Part shown: piece by piece, positions 17,044-27,048 of the stretch
Numbering within the stretch: position 1 is the stretch's first letter
Layout: every line of letters starts with the position of its first letter
Assembly: GCF_004216715.1 (NCBI RefSeq)
Contig: NZ_SGXG01000001.1
Coordinates: forward strand, 124,001-188,000
Origin: Cecembia calidifontis
GTDB lineage: Bacteria > Bacteroidota > Bacteroidia > Cytophagales > Cyclobacteriaceae
Direction: 5' to 3'
Length of the DNA: 64,000 bases
Program-made: the position numbers and the translations under genes
Notes under the pieces: model-generated
The model's input: only the letters and a program-made list of their open reading frames with translations
The model's database searches: none
What the model was told of the DNA's origin: nothing

Positions 17044-20000
17044 TCAATTAATTTGATTCAACAACTCCTTCACCGCTGCTTCAATCTGTGCATCCTTACC
17101 AAAAAGAATTTCCTCGAATGGGGTGGCTACTTTAATATCCGGTTCAAGTTGTAGATTCTCTAACGGCCTATCTTCAGCGACCCCATAGAAGGCAATCATA
17201 GGTATCCCGAATACAATTGTCGGATCAATCTGGGTTTCCCACCATACAGCTGTACTTGTACCTGGCACCGGCATGCCGATGAGTTTACCGATTCCCTTAG
17301 CCCGATATGCATATGGAAAGGCATGGGCATCAGAATAATTGCTCTCACTCATTAATACCACACTTGGTTTGGCCCATTTGTCTCTTGGCTCCCCTCCCCT
17401 GGCAATAAAACCATAAGGTCTAAAGGTGGCGTAAGGTTTGCCATCAAGGAAGTTGGAAAGGTCTTCATGCAGCCATCCTCCCCCATTGAACCTGGTGTCT
17501 ACAATCAAGGCTTCTTTATCAGCATTTTTGCCCAAAACCTCATCATATACTGTTCTGAAGCTATTGTCATTCATCCCTTGCACATGGACATAACCAATCC
17601 TTCCATTGCTTAACTTGTCCACCATGGCACGCATTGTTTCTACCCATCTCTTGTATAGCAGGGCATTTTCTGCGCCTTGAGAAATAGGCTTCACGGTTTC
17701 TTCCCACCTGCTGTTAGTTTTTGGATCAAAAAGGGAGAGCAACACAAACTTATCAACTTTACGGTTTAAAGTCATGTTCCAATCGAAATCAGAACCCAAA
17801 GTGACTCCATCAATTTTCTCAATTATATGCCCCGCTTTGACTCGGCTATTTGCTTTATCCAATGGACCACCAGGTATGATTTCCAAGATTTTCAGTCCAG
17901 GCCCATTGGACATCTCGTCAAAAAACATCCCCAAAGAGGCTGTTTCATCACCATTGTCTGCCTTATGAGAATACCGGCCTCCGGTATGGGAAGCGTTCAA
18001 TTCACCCAATATCTCACTCAATAATTCCTGGAAATCATAATTGTTGTTGATATGGGGAAGGAAGCGGGCGTAGTTTTCCCTATACATGTCCCAATCAATT
18101 CCGTGAAGTGAAGGATCATAAAACTTCTTCTTTACCTGTCTCCAAGCATGATGAAAAATATAATCACGTTCCAAACTGGCATCCAATACCATTTCTTCAC
18201 TGATTCCAATGTTACTTACTTTGCCATTTCCTGTTTCAATCTTTGAAAGCCTTCCATTTGCAAGGACAAATAAATTTTTGCCGTCTTTATCCAATTTTAT
18301 GGTACCTGGACCCGAGTTGGTTTTTGCCAAAGACTTCAATTCTTTGGTACGGGTATCCAATACCCACACATCATAGCGGTCTTCAAAACTCGCCATAAAA
18401 TACAGCTTATCCCCATCTGGTGACATGTCAAAGGAAGACAGGTTGATAGAACCAGTGGTCAGTCTTAATTTCCTATTCTCAATACCACTGAGGTCAAGGA
18501 CAAGCGGACCTTCTTCTTTCTTTTTATCTTTGTCTTTTTCTTCCTGTTCTTTCAGAAGGTCATATTCCGCTTTGCTCAGCTTAAATCGGTCAAAGGCCGA
18601 CTGATCAAAGAACAAAGCATAAATATCCAGTTCCCTGGCACCTTGAAGTGCCAAAGGTTTCTTTCCATCACGGTCATTGGCCCAAATGAGCGCTTTCCCT
18701 TTCAAAGCAAACTGTCCTCTGCCGTCTGAAAAGCCTGAATTGGTCAAATTAACACCTTCTTTGCCACCAACAGCATCATATAAAACCATATGGCTGGCCC
18801 CATACAATCCCAGAGAATTTTTGGCCACTATCCATTTGCTGTCAGGACTCCAGGTAAAATCCTGGTCACCGTCACTGTAAGAGAAGTTCTCTCCAGCCGG
18901 AATAATGGTTCTGGAGGTTTTATTGGCAATGTTAAATACCTTAAGAATATTTCGTTCTTCCAGATAAGCAATCTCCTTACCATCAGGAGAAACAACTGGC
19001 TGAAAATCATCCTTTTCGGTAGCAATCACCGCTTCTTCCTTGATCAAAGTTGCCACATAGAAATAAGGCTCGTCATTTCTGACAATACTTGCCTTATAAA
19101 TATCCCAGCTTTCGCCCCTTTCTGTTGAATAGAAGAGCGTACGGCCATCTGCTCCCCAACTTAGCATCCTCTCCTGAGCTGAGGTATTGGTAATTCTTTT
19201 GGTAAGATTATTGTCCACAGAAGTGACGAATACCTCCCCTCTGAACACAAAAGCAATCTCCTTCCCGTTAGGTGAAAGGGCCATTTCAGTAGCCCCACCG
19301 TTGACCGGAACTATTTTTTGATCTTTCCCCCTAAAATCCGCAAAAATTTTCACCGGCACCTTGACAGGTTGACCTCCCGGCTCCAAGGTATAAATTTCAC
19401 CATTCCAAGTAAAAGACAGTACATCTTGTCGGCTTCTGCTCAAATGTCTTACCGGATGATCATTGAAATGCGTCAATTGGGTCTCAGCCCCATTAAGGAG
19501 ATCCCTTTTGAAAACATTTTGAGATCCATTCTTTTCGCTTAAATAGAAAGCGGAATTGCCATCAGCTGAAAAAAGAGGTTCTCTATCCTCTCCCTCAAAG
19601 TCACTGACCTGGGTATATTTTTGCTGTTTTAAATCATAAATCCAAATATCCCTGGTAACAGAGGAAGTATGCCTTTTCCTCCATTCATCCTCATAACCTT
19701 TTCTGTCCTGAAAAATGATCCGCTCACCACTTGAATCAAAACTGGCATTTTGAAAGCCGGCAGTAGACATCAGCACAGATCTTCCTCCCTCTACAGGAAC
19801 TTTGTAAAGCTTCCCAAACAAACCTTTGTTTGGAAATCTCACAGAGGTCTGAAGATCATTTCTTGGTGAACTGAAAATCACTTCCTTCCCATCAGGGGTA
19901 AAATCCCAGGGAAAATCATTCCCGGAGTGAAAAGTCAATCTCCTGGCTTCCCCGCCCACTGAAGGCATAACATATACATCGAAATTCCCGAAACGATCAC

Positions 20001-20244
20001 TGGCAAAAGCAATTTGTTTGCCGTCAGGACTCCACACAGGCATAAAGTCATGGGCTTCGTGAAGTGTCAGGGGAGTTGCTGTGCCCCCCTTGGCATCAAC
20101 TTTAAAAAGGTCTCCTTTGTAACTGAACACGATCTCCTTCCCATCAGGGGAAATGGCCGGATAACGTAACCATAATGGCTCTACCTGCGCATGCAGTTTG
20201 ATCCCCACAAGCGTGAGTATCAAAAACATGAAAATATTTCTCAT
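17044..20244 (-). CDS. Periplasmic S41 family peptidase, tricorn protease homologue
   Basis: The 1066-residue protein has a signal peptide (MRNIFMFLILTLVGIKLHAQ). Residues about 25-330 and 340-680 form two TolB/WD40-like propellers with repeated SPDGKEI(A/V)F strands. They are followed by a tricorn core C1 region, a PDZ domain (LEIIPGGPLDKANSRVKAGHIIEKIDG) and a C-terminal S41 peptidase domain. The nucleophile is Ser971 in SNYSDAHAFPYAY, downstream of TRFNGGGW. The domain order is that of archaeal tricorn and of Bacteroidota secreted homologues, which cleave peptides. A Lys/Glu-rich insert (KEQEEKDKDKKKEEG) lies between the second propeller halves. It appears monocistronic with its own terminator. 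Confidence 0.92.
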   Translation of the reverse strand: MRNIFMFLILTLVGIKLHAQVEPLWLRYPAISPDGKEIVFSYKGDLFKVDAKGGTATPLTLHEAHDFMPVWSPDGKQIAFASDRFGNFDVYVMPSVGGEARRLTFHSGNDFPWDFTPDGKEVIFSSPRNDLQTSVRFPNKGLFGKLYKVPVEGGRSVLMSTAGFQNASFDSSGERIIFQDRKGYEDEWRKRHTSSVTRDIWIYDLKQQKYTQVSDFEGEDREPLFSADGNSAFYLSEKNGSQNVFKRDLLNGAETQLTHFNDHPVRHLSRSRQDVLSFTWNGEIYTLEPGGQPVKVPVKIFADFRGKDQKIVPVNGGATEMALSPNGKEIAFVFRGEVFVTSVDNNLTKRITNTSAQERMLSWGADGRTLFYSTERGESWDIYKASIVRNDEPYFYVATLIKEEAVIATEKDDFQPVVSPDGKEIAYLEERNILKVFNIANKTSRTIIPAGENFSYSDGDQDFTWSPDSKWIVAKNSLGLYGASHMVLYDAVGGKEGVNLTNSGFSDGRGQFALKGKALIWANDRDGKKPLALQGARELDIYALFFDQSAFDRFKLSKAEYDLLKEQEEKDKDKKKEEGPLVLDLSGIENRKLRLTTGSINLSSFDMSPDGDKLYFMASFEDRYDVWVLDTRTKELKSLAKTNSGPGTIKLDKDGKNLFVLANGRLSKIETGNGKVSNIGISEEMVLDASLERDYIFHHAWRQVKKKFYDPSLHGIDWDMYRENYARFLPHINNNYDFQELLSEILGELNASHTGGRYSHKADNGDETASLGMFFDEMSNGPGLKILEIIPGGPLDKANSRVKAGHIIEKIDGVTLGSDFDWNMTLNRKVDKFVLLSLFDPKTNSRWEETVKPISQGAENALLYKRWVETMRAMVDKLSNGRIGYVHVQGMNDNSFRTVYDEVLGKNADKEALIVDTRFNGGGWLHEDLSNFLDGKPYATFRPYGFIARGGEPRDKWAKPSVVLMSESNYSDAHAFPYAYRAKGIGKLIGMPVPGTSTAVWWETQIDPTIVFGIPMIAFYGVAEDRPLENLQLEPDIKVATPFEEILFGKDAQIEAAVKELLNQIN

Positions 20245-20396
20245 AAATATTGATTTAGTTTCGACTGTAAAATAAAAAATGCAGAACTATATTCCCATAG
20301 AATTCCCATCAGTGGTAAAACCGACAAAAGTTATATCCAATATAAGTGTCCGTCCCCCTTGAAAAAGACAAAAACTTACTTATGTAAAGTGAAGCA

Positions 20397-20431
20397 TAAA
20401 AAAACCGTCGGGATTTTGCTGTCCCGACGGT
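20397..20431 (-). terminator. Intrinsic terminator after enolase
   Basis: The perfect ten-base arms ACCGTCGGGA and TCCCGACGGT (20404-20413 and 20422-20431) enclose an 8-base loop. On the minus strand a run of seven T follows. It ends the carA-eno transcript. Confidence 0.9.
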
Positions 20432-20463
20432 CTGTTACTCAAGTTTAGGTTTTTACAAGCCAA

Positions 20464-21744
20464 TTATTTTTTCTGAGGAAAAACAGCAGAGTCACCCAGC
20501 TGCTCTTCGATTCTCAACAATTGGTTGTATTTGGCCATCCTGTCAGATCTGGAAGCAGAACCGGTTTTGATCTGTCCGCAATTTGTAGCTACTGCAAGAT
20601 CCGCAATGGTTGAGTCTTCAGTTTCACCTGATCTATGGGACATCACACAATTCCATCCCGCCTTATGGGCCATGGCTATAGCATTCAAGGTTTCTGTCAA
20701 AGTGCCGATTTGATTAACTTTGATCAGGATAGCATTGGCAGCCTTCTCCTTGATACCTCTTTCCAAGAACTTCACATTGGTCACCAAAAGGTCATCTCCT
20801 ACCAACTGGATTTTGTTTCCAATTTTGGCAGTCAACATGGACCAACCTTCCCAATCTTCCTCAGCACAGCCATCTTCGATAGAGTCTATTGGATATTTTT
20901 CGGTTAATTCAGCCAAATAAGCTACCTGCTCTTCTCTGCTTCTTACTTTACCGTTAGGCCCTTCAAATTTGGAATAATCATATTTGCCATCTTTGAAGAA
21001 TTCAGAAGCAGCACAGTCTAAAGCGATGGTCACATCATCACCGGCTTTGTAGCCAGCTTTGGCGATAGCATCCAAAATACAGGCTAAAGCCTCTTCAGTA
21101 CCTCCGGAAAAATTAGGAGCAAAACCTCCCTCATCACCTACAGCAGTACTCAATCCTTTATCATGAAGGATTTTTTTCAAATGGTGGAAAATTTCGCAGC
21201 CCATTCTTATGGCCTCTGTAAAATTTTCCGCACCTACCGGTCGAACCATAAATTCCTGAAACGCAATAGGGGCATCGGAATGCGAGCCTCCATTGATGAT
21301 ATTCATCATAGGTACAGGAAGGGTATTGGCATTGACACCTCCTATATATCTGTACAATGGCTGCCCAGCCTCCATAGCTGCTGCTTTAGCCACTGCCAAA
21401 GAAACACCAAGGATAGCATTAGCACCTAATTTACTTTTGTTAGGTGTTCCATCCAGGTCGATCATGATCTGATCGATGAGATTTTGCTCAAAAATGCTCA
21501 AGCCAACCAATTCAGGGGCAATCACATCATTCACGTTGGAGACAGCTTTCAATACACCTTTTCCCAGGTATTTGGATTTATCACCATCACGAAGCTCTAC
21601 GGCCTCATTGATACCTGTAGAAGCACCACTGGGAACAGCAGCCCTACCAAAAGCACCTGTTTCTGTAAACACATCTACCTCAATGGTAGGATTACCACGG
21701 GAATCTAAGATCTGTCTGGCATGAATGGATTGAATCAAAGTCAT
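20464..21744 (-). CDS. eno: Enolase (phosphopyruvate hydratase)
   Basis: The 426-residue protein is of full family length. It interconverts 2-phosphoglycerate and phosphoenolpyruvate in glycolysis, in the cytosol. Visible hallmarks are ARQILDSRGNPT at the N-terminus, GAGAST-type loop GRAAVPSGASTG, the metal site SIEDGCAEEDW, the catalytic lysine region ILIKVNQIGT and the signature SHRSGETED near residue 370. It lies 21 bases after carA and is followed by a strong terminator, so both genes are probably one transcript. Confidence 0.98.
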   Translation of the reverse strand: MTLIQSIHARQILDSRGNPTIEVDVFTETGAFGRAAVPSGASTGINEAVELRDGDKSKYLGKGVLKAVSNVNDVIAPELVGLSIFEQNLIDQIMIDLDGTPNKSKLGANAILGVSLAVAKAAAMEAGQPLYRYIGGVNANTLPVPMMNIINGGSHSDAPIAFQEFMVRPVGAENFTEAIRMGCEIFHHLKKILHDKGLSTAVGDEGGFAPNFSGGTEEALACILDAIAKAGYKAGDDVTIALDCAASEFFKDGKYDYSKFEGPNGKVRSREEQVAYLAELTEKYPIDSIEDGCAEEDWEGWSMLTAKIGNKIQLVGDDLLVTNVKFLERGIKEKAANAILIKVNQIGTLTETLNAIAMAHKAGWNCVMSHRSGETEDSTIADLAVATNCGQIKTGSASRSDRMAKYNQLLRIEEQLGDSAVFPQKK

Positions 21745-21765
21745 AATGTTAAAGGTTTAAGAGTT

Positions 21766-22863
21766 TTAATTTTTTCGCATTAAAGATATAAAATCATCGA
21801 ATAAATACCTCGAATCATGAGGTCCAGGAGATGATTCCGGATGGTATTGTACAGAAAATGCTGGTTTTTGTTTCAAGCGGATACCTGCAATCGTATTGTC
21901 GTTGAGATGTACATGGGTTATTTCCACCAGGTCGCTTTTCTCCACATCTTCCCTTTTTACCACAAAGCCATGGTTTTGAGAAGTAATTTCACTTTTTCCT
22001 GTAAGCAGGTTCTTGATAGGATGGTTAAGCCCTCTGTGTCCATGGTGCATCTTGTAAGTGGATATACCGCAGGATTCGGCCAATATCTGATGCCCCAGAC
22101 AAATCCCAAAAACAGGCTTATTCAATTCCAAAATCTCTTTGGTAGTCTTCACCGCATAATCCATTACCGCAGGATCTCCGGGACCATTGGAAAGGAAATA
22201 GCCGTCGGGATTCCATGCTTCCATTTCGGCCAAACTTGTCTTAGCAGGAAAAACCTTACAATACACCCCTCTTTCGGCCAGGTTCCTCAGGATATTCAAT
22301 TTGATACCAAAGTCCAAACAGGCCACTTTTAAGGGAGCATTTTCTTCCCCAAAAAAGAATGGTTCTTTGGTACATACCTGGGAAGAAAGTTCCAGCCCGT
22401 TCATGTCCGGCACAAGATTCAACTGCGCCTTGAGTCCGGCAAGATCCTCTTCAAATTCAGAGCTGATGATGGCATTCATGGCCCCTTTAGAACGGATATG
22501 TCTCACCAGTTTACGTGTATCAATATCAGCAATACCGGTGATGCCATATTTGACCAGATAATCCTGAAGGGAGCCACTGGCATCAAGCCTGCTATACACT
22601 TCTGAAAAACTATTGACAACTATTCCGGCAATGGTAGGATGGTCAGATTCAACTTCAGAATCAATTACCCCATAATTCCCGATATGGGAGGTTGTGGTCA
22701 CTACAATTTGTCCGGTATAGGATGGATCAGTATAGATTTCCTGATAGCCGGTCATGCCGGTATTGAAACATATCTCTCCGCCGTTGGTACCAGGACTGCC
22801 AATGAGCGTTCCTCTAAAGATTGTACCGTCAGCAAGAAGTAGGGTTGCTTTTTGTTTATTCAT
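21766..22863 (-). CDS. carA: Carbamoyl-phosphate synthase small (glutaminase) subunit
   Basis: The 365-residue protein supplies ammonia from glutamine to the large subunit for pyrimidine and arginine synthesis. The N-terminal CPSase small-chain domain (ADGTIFRGTLIG) is followed by a class I glutamine amidotransferase domain. The nucleophilic cysteine is in FGICLGHQIL and the catalytic His/Glu in QYHPESSPGPHDS. The large subunit gene is not in the window. A -7 box lies just upstream and enolase follows. Confidence 0.97.
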   Translation of the reverse strand: MNKQKATLLLADGTIFRGTLIGSPGTNGGEICFNTGMTGYQEIYTDPSYTGQIVVTTTSHIGNYGVIDSEVESDHPTIAGIVVNSFSEVYSRLDASGSLQDYLVKYGITGIADIDTRKLVRHIRSKGAMNAIISSEFEEDLAGLKAQLNLVPDMNGLELSSQVCTKEPFFFGEENAPLKVACLDFGIKLNILRNLAERGVYCKVFPAKTSLAEMEAWNPDGYFLSNGPGDPAVMDYAVKTTKEILELNKPVFGICLGHQILAESCGISTYKMHHGHRGLNHPIKNLLTGKSEITSQNHGFVVKREDVEKSDLVEITHVHLNDNTIAGIRLKQKPAFSVQYHPESSPGPHDSRYLFDDFISLMRKN

Positions 22864-22882
22864 GTTGATTAAATGGACTCGC

Positions 22883-22890
22883 CAAAGTTA
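22883..22890 (-). promoter_or_regulatory. Putative -7 box of the carA-eno transcript
   Basis: TAACTTTG on the minus strand (22890-22883) fits the consensus TAnnTTTG and lies 20 bases before the carA start codon, after the rplQ terminator. The expected TTTG at -33 is absent, which lowers confidence. Confidence 0.4.
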
Positions 22891-22930
22891 AGGAATTTTG
22901 CAGTTTTACTTGTGGTAAAATAGAAAGGAT

Positions 22931-22966
22931 ATAAAAAAAGGGATTGAACTAAAGTCCAATCCCTTT
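22931..22966 (-). terminator. Intrinsic terminator after rplQ (end of the ribosomal block)
   Basis: The perfect arms AAAGGGATTG (22937-22946) and CAATCCCTTT (22957-22966) are followed by a T run on the minus strand. This closes the rplC-to-rplQ transcript. Confidence 0.9.
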
Positions 22967-22990
22967 ATTTTTTGAAACTTCTTGCATGAA

Positions 22991-23485
22991 TTATTCAGCA
23001 GATTTTTCTTGATTGTTTTCTTCAGCTTTTGAAGCCTCTGCAGCAGGAGATTCTGCAGCTTTACCTGCGCCTCTTCTACTTCTTCTGGTTGTTTTCTTGG
23101 CTGGTTTGGCTTCTTTAAGCATCAACTCATTGAAATCAACCAATTCAATGATACACATTTCAGCATTATCACCAAGACGGAATCCTGTTTTGATAATTCT
23201 TGTATATCCACCGGCTCTATTACCAACTTTTTCAATCACCTCACCAAACAAAGCTTTGATACCTTCTTTGTTTTTCAGGTAAGAGAAAGCTACCCTCCTG
23301 TTGTGAGTAGTATCTTCTTTGGCTCTGGTAATCAGAGGCTCTACATATTTTTTAAGCTCCTTAGCCTTGGCAAGCGTTGTAGAAATACGCTTGTGAAGAA
23401 TCAGGGAGTTAGCCATATTGGAAAGCATAGCCTTCCTGTGACTGGCTGTCCTGCCAAGGTGGTTAAATTTCTTACCGTGTCTCAT
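22991..23485 (-). CDS. rplQ: 50S ribosomal protein L17
   Basis: This 164-residue protein shows the L17 N-terminus MRHGKKFNHLGRTASHRKAM and the core LITRAKEDTTHNRR. It is longer than the E. coli protein (127 residues) because of a low-complexity C-terminal tail rich in Lys/Arg, then Ala/Glu (from about residue 127). This is common in Bacteroidota. L17 binds 23S rRNA near the exit tunnel. It is the last gene of the alpha operon, 5 bases after rpoA. Confidence 0.97.
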   Translation of the reverse strand: MRHGKKFNHLGRTASHRKAMLSNMANSLILHKRISTTLAKAKELKKYVEPLITRAKEDTTHNRRVAFSYLKNKEGIKALFGEVIEKVGNRAGGYTRIIKTGFRLGDNAEMCIIELVDFNELMLKEAKPAKKTTRRSRRGAGKAAESPAAEASKAEENNQEKSAE

Positions 23486-23490
23486 TTTTA

Positions 23491-24480
23491 TTATTCTTCA
23501 TCAAGTTTATACTTAGACAAATCCATTCCGAAGGTCAAACCTTTTTCCTGGATAAGCTGCTCAAGCTCAGCTAAGGATTTCTTACCGAAATTCCTGAATT
23601 TCATCATATCGGAAATTTCAAGTTTAGCAAGATCACCCAAAGTCCTTACATCTGCAGCTTTCAAACAGTTGAACGCACGAACGGAAAGATCAAGATCTCC
23701 AAGAGGAGTTTTCAAAAGCTTTCTCATGTGCAGGTACTCCTCATCAATTGGTTCTGGCTCGGAAGGTCCTCCAGTATCCAATACCATAGTCTGGTCAGAA
23801 AACAACATGAAATGCTGGATCAGGATTTTTGCGGATTCCTGAAGAGCTTTCTCAGGGTGGATGGAACCGTCAGTGGTCACCTCAATAATGAGTTTTTCAA
23901 AGTCGGTTTTTTGTTCAACCCTGGTGTTCTCTACGCTGTACTTAACATTTTTGATAGGAGTAAAGATAGCATCGATTGGAATGACTCCAAATACCTGCTC
24001 TTTAGGTTTGGATTCCTCTGCAGGAAGGTAGCCTCTACCCTTTTCAACTGTCAATTCGATTTCAAAACTCTTTGTATCATCTAAGTGGCAAATAACCAAC
24101 TCAGGATTCAATACCTCAAAAGAAGAGGTGAACTTGGCGATATCTCCAGCAGTGAAAACGGACTGATTTTTAACTTCAACAGTGATTTTTCCGTCGATGG
24201 AATCATGCACTTTTTTGAACCTAACTTGCTTCAGGTTCAAAATGATATCAGTCACATCTTCAACAACACCCTCGATGGTGGAAAATTCATGAACCACTCC
24301 TGGAAGCTTCACGGAAGTGATGGCATAACCTTCTAGAGAAGATAACAAAATTCTCCTCAAGGCATTACCGATAGTAACCCCATAGCCCTTTTCAAGTGGC
24401 TTGAAGGTGAACAAACCGTGGAAGTCATCGGCTTTTTCCATCACCACTTTCTCGGGCATTTGAAATGCTAATATGGACAT
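23491..24480 (-). CDS. rpoA: DNA-directed RNA polymerase alpha subunit
   Basis: I place the start at 24480 (MSILAFQMPEKVVMEKADD), giving 329 residues, the usual length. A longer in-frame reading would run back almost to the rpsD stop. The N-terminal assembly domain contains GYGVTIGNALRRILLSSLEGYAI (dimer interface). The C-terminal domain contains LDLSVRAFNCLKAADVRTLGDLA and FRNFGKKSLAELEQLI, which bind DNA and regulators. It is flanked by rpsD and rplQ in the alpha operon. Confidence 0.98.
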   Translation of the reverse strand: MSILAFQMPEKVVMEKADDFHGLFTFKPLEKGYGVTIGNALRRILLSSLEGYAITSVKLPGVVHEFSTIEGVVEDVTDIILNLKQVRFKKVHDSIDGKITVEVKNQSVFTAGDIAKFTSSFEVLNPELVICHLDDTKSFEIELTVEKGRGYLPAEESKPKEQVFGVIPIDAIFTPIKNVKYSVENTRVEQKTDFEKLIIEVTTDGSIHPEKALQESAKILIQHFMLFSDQTMVLDTGGPSEPEPIDEEYLHMRKLLKTPLGDLDLSVRAFNCLKAADVRTLGDLAKLEISDMMKFRNFGKKSLAELEQLIQEKGLTFGMDLSKYKLDEE

Positions 24481-24511
24481 ATCAATAGTTCTATTTAAGT
24501 CAGAAAGTTTA

Positions 24512-25114
24512 TTATTTAGAGTAAAGTTCGACAATCAGTTGCTCCTTGATATTCTCAGGAATATCTTCTCTTGTAGGAACTGATACAAACTTGCCTGCTA
24601 AAGAGGCGTTATCCCACTCTAACCAAGGATAACGGTTGGATTTTCCTGCCAAGCTGCTGGTAATGGCTTCCAAAGACTTGGAACGCTCTCTTACGCTGAT
24701 CACATCTCCTGGCTTTAGGGAATAAGAAGGGATGTTCACCACTTCACCATTCACTAGAATGTGCTTGTGAGAAACAAGCTGTCTTGCACCTCTTCTTGTA
24801 GGAGAAATACCCAATCTGTAAACAGTGTTGTCTAATCTGGACTCCAACAATTGAAGCAAGTTTTCACCTGTAATACCCTGCTTTCTGGAAGCAATGTCAA
24901 ACATCTTGGCAAACTGTCTTTCCAATACACCATAGATGTATTTTGCTTTTTGCTTTTCAGCTAACTGAATAGCATATTCAGACTGCTTTTTTCTTCTACC
25001 TCTTCCATGTTGACCTGGAGGGTAGTTTTTCTTTTGGAGCGCCTTGCTATATCCTTCGATAGGCTCACCGAATCTTCTGGCGATTTTAGCCTTTGGACCT
25101 GTATATCTTGCCAT
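24512..25114 (-). CDS. rpsD: 30S ribosomal protein S4
   Basis: The 200-residue protein begins MARYTGPKAKIARRFGEPI and carries the S4 RNA-binding domain (LESRLDNTVYRLGISPTRRGARQLVSHKHILVNG). S4 nucleates 30S assembly on 16S rRNA and, in E. coli, represses the alpha operon. It has no CxxC zinc motif at the N-terminus, so it is of the zinc-free type. It lies 19 bases after rpsK. Confidence 0.98.
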   Translation of the reverse strand: MARYTGPKAKIARRFGEPIEGYSKALQKKNYPPGQHGRGRRKKQSEYAIQLAEKQKAKYIYGVLERQFAKMFDIASRKQGITGENLLQLLESRLDNTVYRLGISPTRRGARQLVSHKHILVNGEVVNIPSYSLKPGDVISVRERSKSLEAITSSLAGKSNRYPWLEWDNASLAGKFVSVPTREDIPENIKEQLIVELYSK

Positions 25115-25133
25115 GCTGTATATTCTTTAGTAA

Positions 25134-25532
25134 TTAAACCCTTCTACGTTTTGGAGGACGGCATCCGTTGTGAGGAAGTGGCGTCACATCGATGATCGTA
25201 GTAACATCCAAACCAACATTCTGCAAAGTTCTGATAGCTGATTCACGACCAGCACCGGGACCTTTTACAAAAACCTCAATTTTTCTCAACCCTAGGTCAT
25301 AAGCCACCTGCCCACAGTTTTGAGCAGCCATTTGTGCAGCGTATGGAGTGTTTTTCTTAGAACCTCTGAAACCCATTTTACCGGCAGAAGCCCAAGATAT
25401 CACTTGACCAGAATTATTGGTAATAGAGATAATGATATTGTTAAAAGAAGCTTTGATGTGCGCTTGGCCCACAGCTTCTACTTTCACAACTCTTTTTTTA
25501 CCTTTAGCTTTATCGTTTCTTTTCTGAGCCAT
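25134..25532 (-). CDS. rpsK: 30S ribosomal protein S11
   Basis: This 132-residue protein has the S11 core AHIKASFNNIIISITNNSGQVISWASAGKMGFRGSKK (in pieces along residues 24-60) and the end DVTPLPHNGCRPPKRRRV. S11 sits on the platform of the small subunit near the mRNA exit. It lies between rpsM and rpsD. Confidence 0.98.
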   Translation of the reverse strand: MAQKRNDKAKGKKRVVKVEAVGQAHIKASFNNIIISITNNSGQVISWASAGKMGFRGSKKNTPYAAQMAAQNCGQVAYDLGLRKIEVFVKGPGAGRESAIRTLQNVGLDVTTIIDVTPLPHNGCRPPKRRRV

Positions 25533-25547
25533 AATCTAATTCAAGAT

Positions 25548-25925
<378 letters not shown>

Positions 25926-25930
25926 AATGA

Positions 25931-26047
25931 TTAACCTTGTCTTTGTTTAAACTTAGGATTCTTCTTATTGATGACGTAAAGTTTTCCTTTTCTTCTGATC
26001 ACTTTACAATCAGCACTTCTCTTCTTGATTGATGCCTTTACTTTCAT
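25931..26047 (-). CDS. rpmJ: 50S ribosomal protein L36 (zinc-free type)
   Basis: A 38-codon frame reads MKVKASIKKRSADCKVIRR and ends PKFKQRQG, the unmistakable L36 pattern. Of the four zinc ligands of classical L36 (C11, C14, C27, H33) only Cys14 remains; the others are Ser, Asn and Phe. This is therefore the C-minus form, which needs no zinc. It sits between infA and rpsM, as in most bacteria. Confidence 0.95.
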   Translation of the reverse strand: MKVKASIKKRSADCKVIRRKGKLYVINKKNPKFKQRQG

Positions 26048-26053
26048 GACATT

Positions 26054-26272
26054 TTATTTATATCTGTAAACGATTCTACCTTTTGTCAGATCGTAGGGAG
26101 AGAGTTCTAATTTCACTTTATCTCCCGGAAGGATCTTGATGTAATTCATTCTCATTTTACCGGATATATGAGCTATCAATTGATGTCCATTCTCCAGTTC
26201 CACTTTAAACATTGCGTTGGACAATGCTTCTATGATCGTACCATCCTGTTCTATAGATGTCTGTTTAGCCAT
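26054..26272 (-). CDS. infA: Translation initiation factor IF-1
   Basis: The 72-residue protein is a single S1-like OB fold (IEQDGTIIEALSNAMFKVELENGHQLIAHISGKMR in segments) ending LTKGRIVYRYK. IF-1 occupies the A site of the 30S subunit during initiation. It lies 2 bases after map. Confidence 0.98.
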   Translation of the reverse strand: MAKQTSIEQDGTIIEALSNAMFKVELENGHQLIAHISGKMRMNYIKILPGDKVKLELSPYDLTKGRIVYRYK

Positions 26273-26274
26273 AT

Positions 26275-27048
26275 TTAGAATTTAAAATTTTCTTCTATAT
26301 ACTGGTGTGTAGTCAAGATTTCGGTTCTGTCCTCAAAGATGGCTACAGTATGCTCAAAATGAGCAGAGGGCTTACGATCCGCAGTCCGGATTGTCCAACC
26401 GTCCCTTTCCTGGACAATGTTTCGGGTACCTAGATTAACCATAGGCTCTATGGCTATCACTAAACCGTCTTTTATCAGGGGGCCACTTCCTTTTTTGCCG
26501 TAATTTGGCACTTCAGGAGATTCATGGAGGTTTCTACCTAAACCGTGACCGACCAATTCCCTGACAACCGTATATCCTTTTGCTTCTACAAACCTTTGTA
26601 TGGCATGACCGATATCACCAATCCGGTTACCGAAAACAGCTTTCTCTATACCTAAATAAAGAGATTCTTTAGTTGCCTTGAGTAATGACAAAACTTGGGG
26701 AGAAACTTCACCGACAGGGTAAGTATAAGCGCAATCGCTATGAAAACCTTGGTGAAAGACTCCACAATCTACTGAGATTATATCGCCATCTTTCAAAACA
26801 TAGTCACTTGGAAAGCCATGAACCACCACTTCATTCACTGAGATACAAAGTGAGGCAGGAAAACCATTGTAACCCTTAAAAGAAGGTACACCATGATTAT
26901 CCCTGATGTACTCTTCTGCTATTTTATCCAGAAAGGAAGTCTTCACTCCCTCTTTAATGTATTTTGCTACTTCTCCGTGAGCTTTACCTAATATCTGAGC
27001 GCTTTCTTTGATTTTTTGGACTTCCTCAGAAGTCTTATAGTGAATCAT
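26275..27048 (-). CDS. map: Methionine aminopeptidase, type I
   Basis: The 257-residue enzyme removes N-terminal methionine from nascent proteins. The pita-bread fold ligands are visible: VDCGVFHQGFHSDCAYTYPVG (the two Asp), GHGLGRNLHESPEVPNY (His) and AIEPMVNLG and HFEHTVAIFE (two Glu). It lacks an N-terminal zinc-finger extension, so it is type Ia. Its start overlaps the end of secY by 4 bases (coupled translation), and infA follows. Confidence 0.97.
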   Translation of the reverse strand: MIHYKTSEEVQKIKESAQILGKAHGEVAKYIKEGVKTSFLDKIAEEYIRDNHGVPSFKGYNGFPASLCISVNEVVVHGFPSDYVLKDGDIISVDCGVFHQGFHSDCAYTYPVGEVSPQVLSLLKATKESLYLGIEKAVFGNRIGDIGHAIQRFVEAKGYTVVRELVGHGLGRNLHESPEVPNYGKKGSGPLIKDGLVIAIEPMVNLGTRNIVQERDGWTIRTADRKPSAHFEHTVAIFEDRTEILTTHQYIEENFKF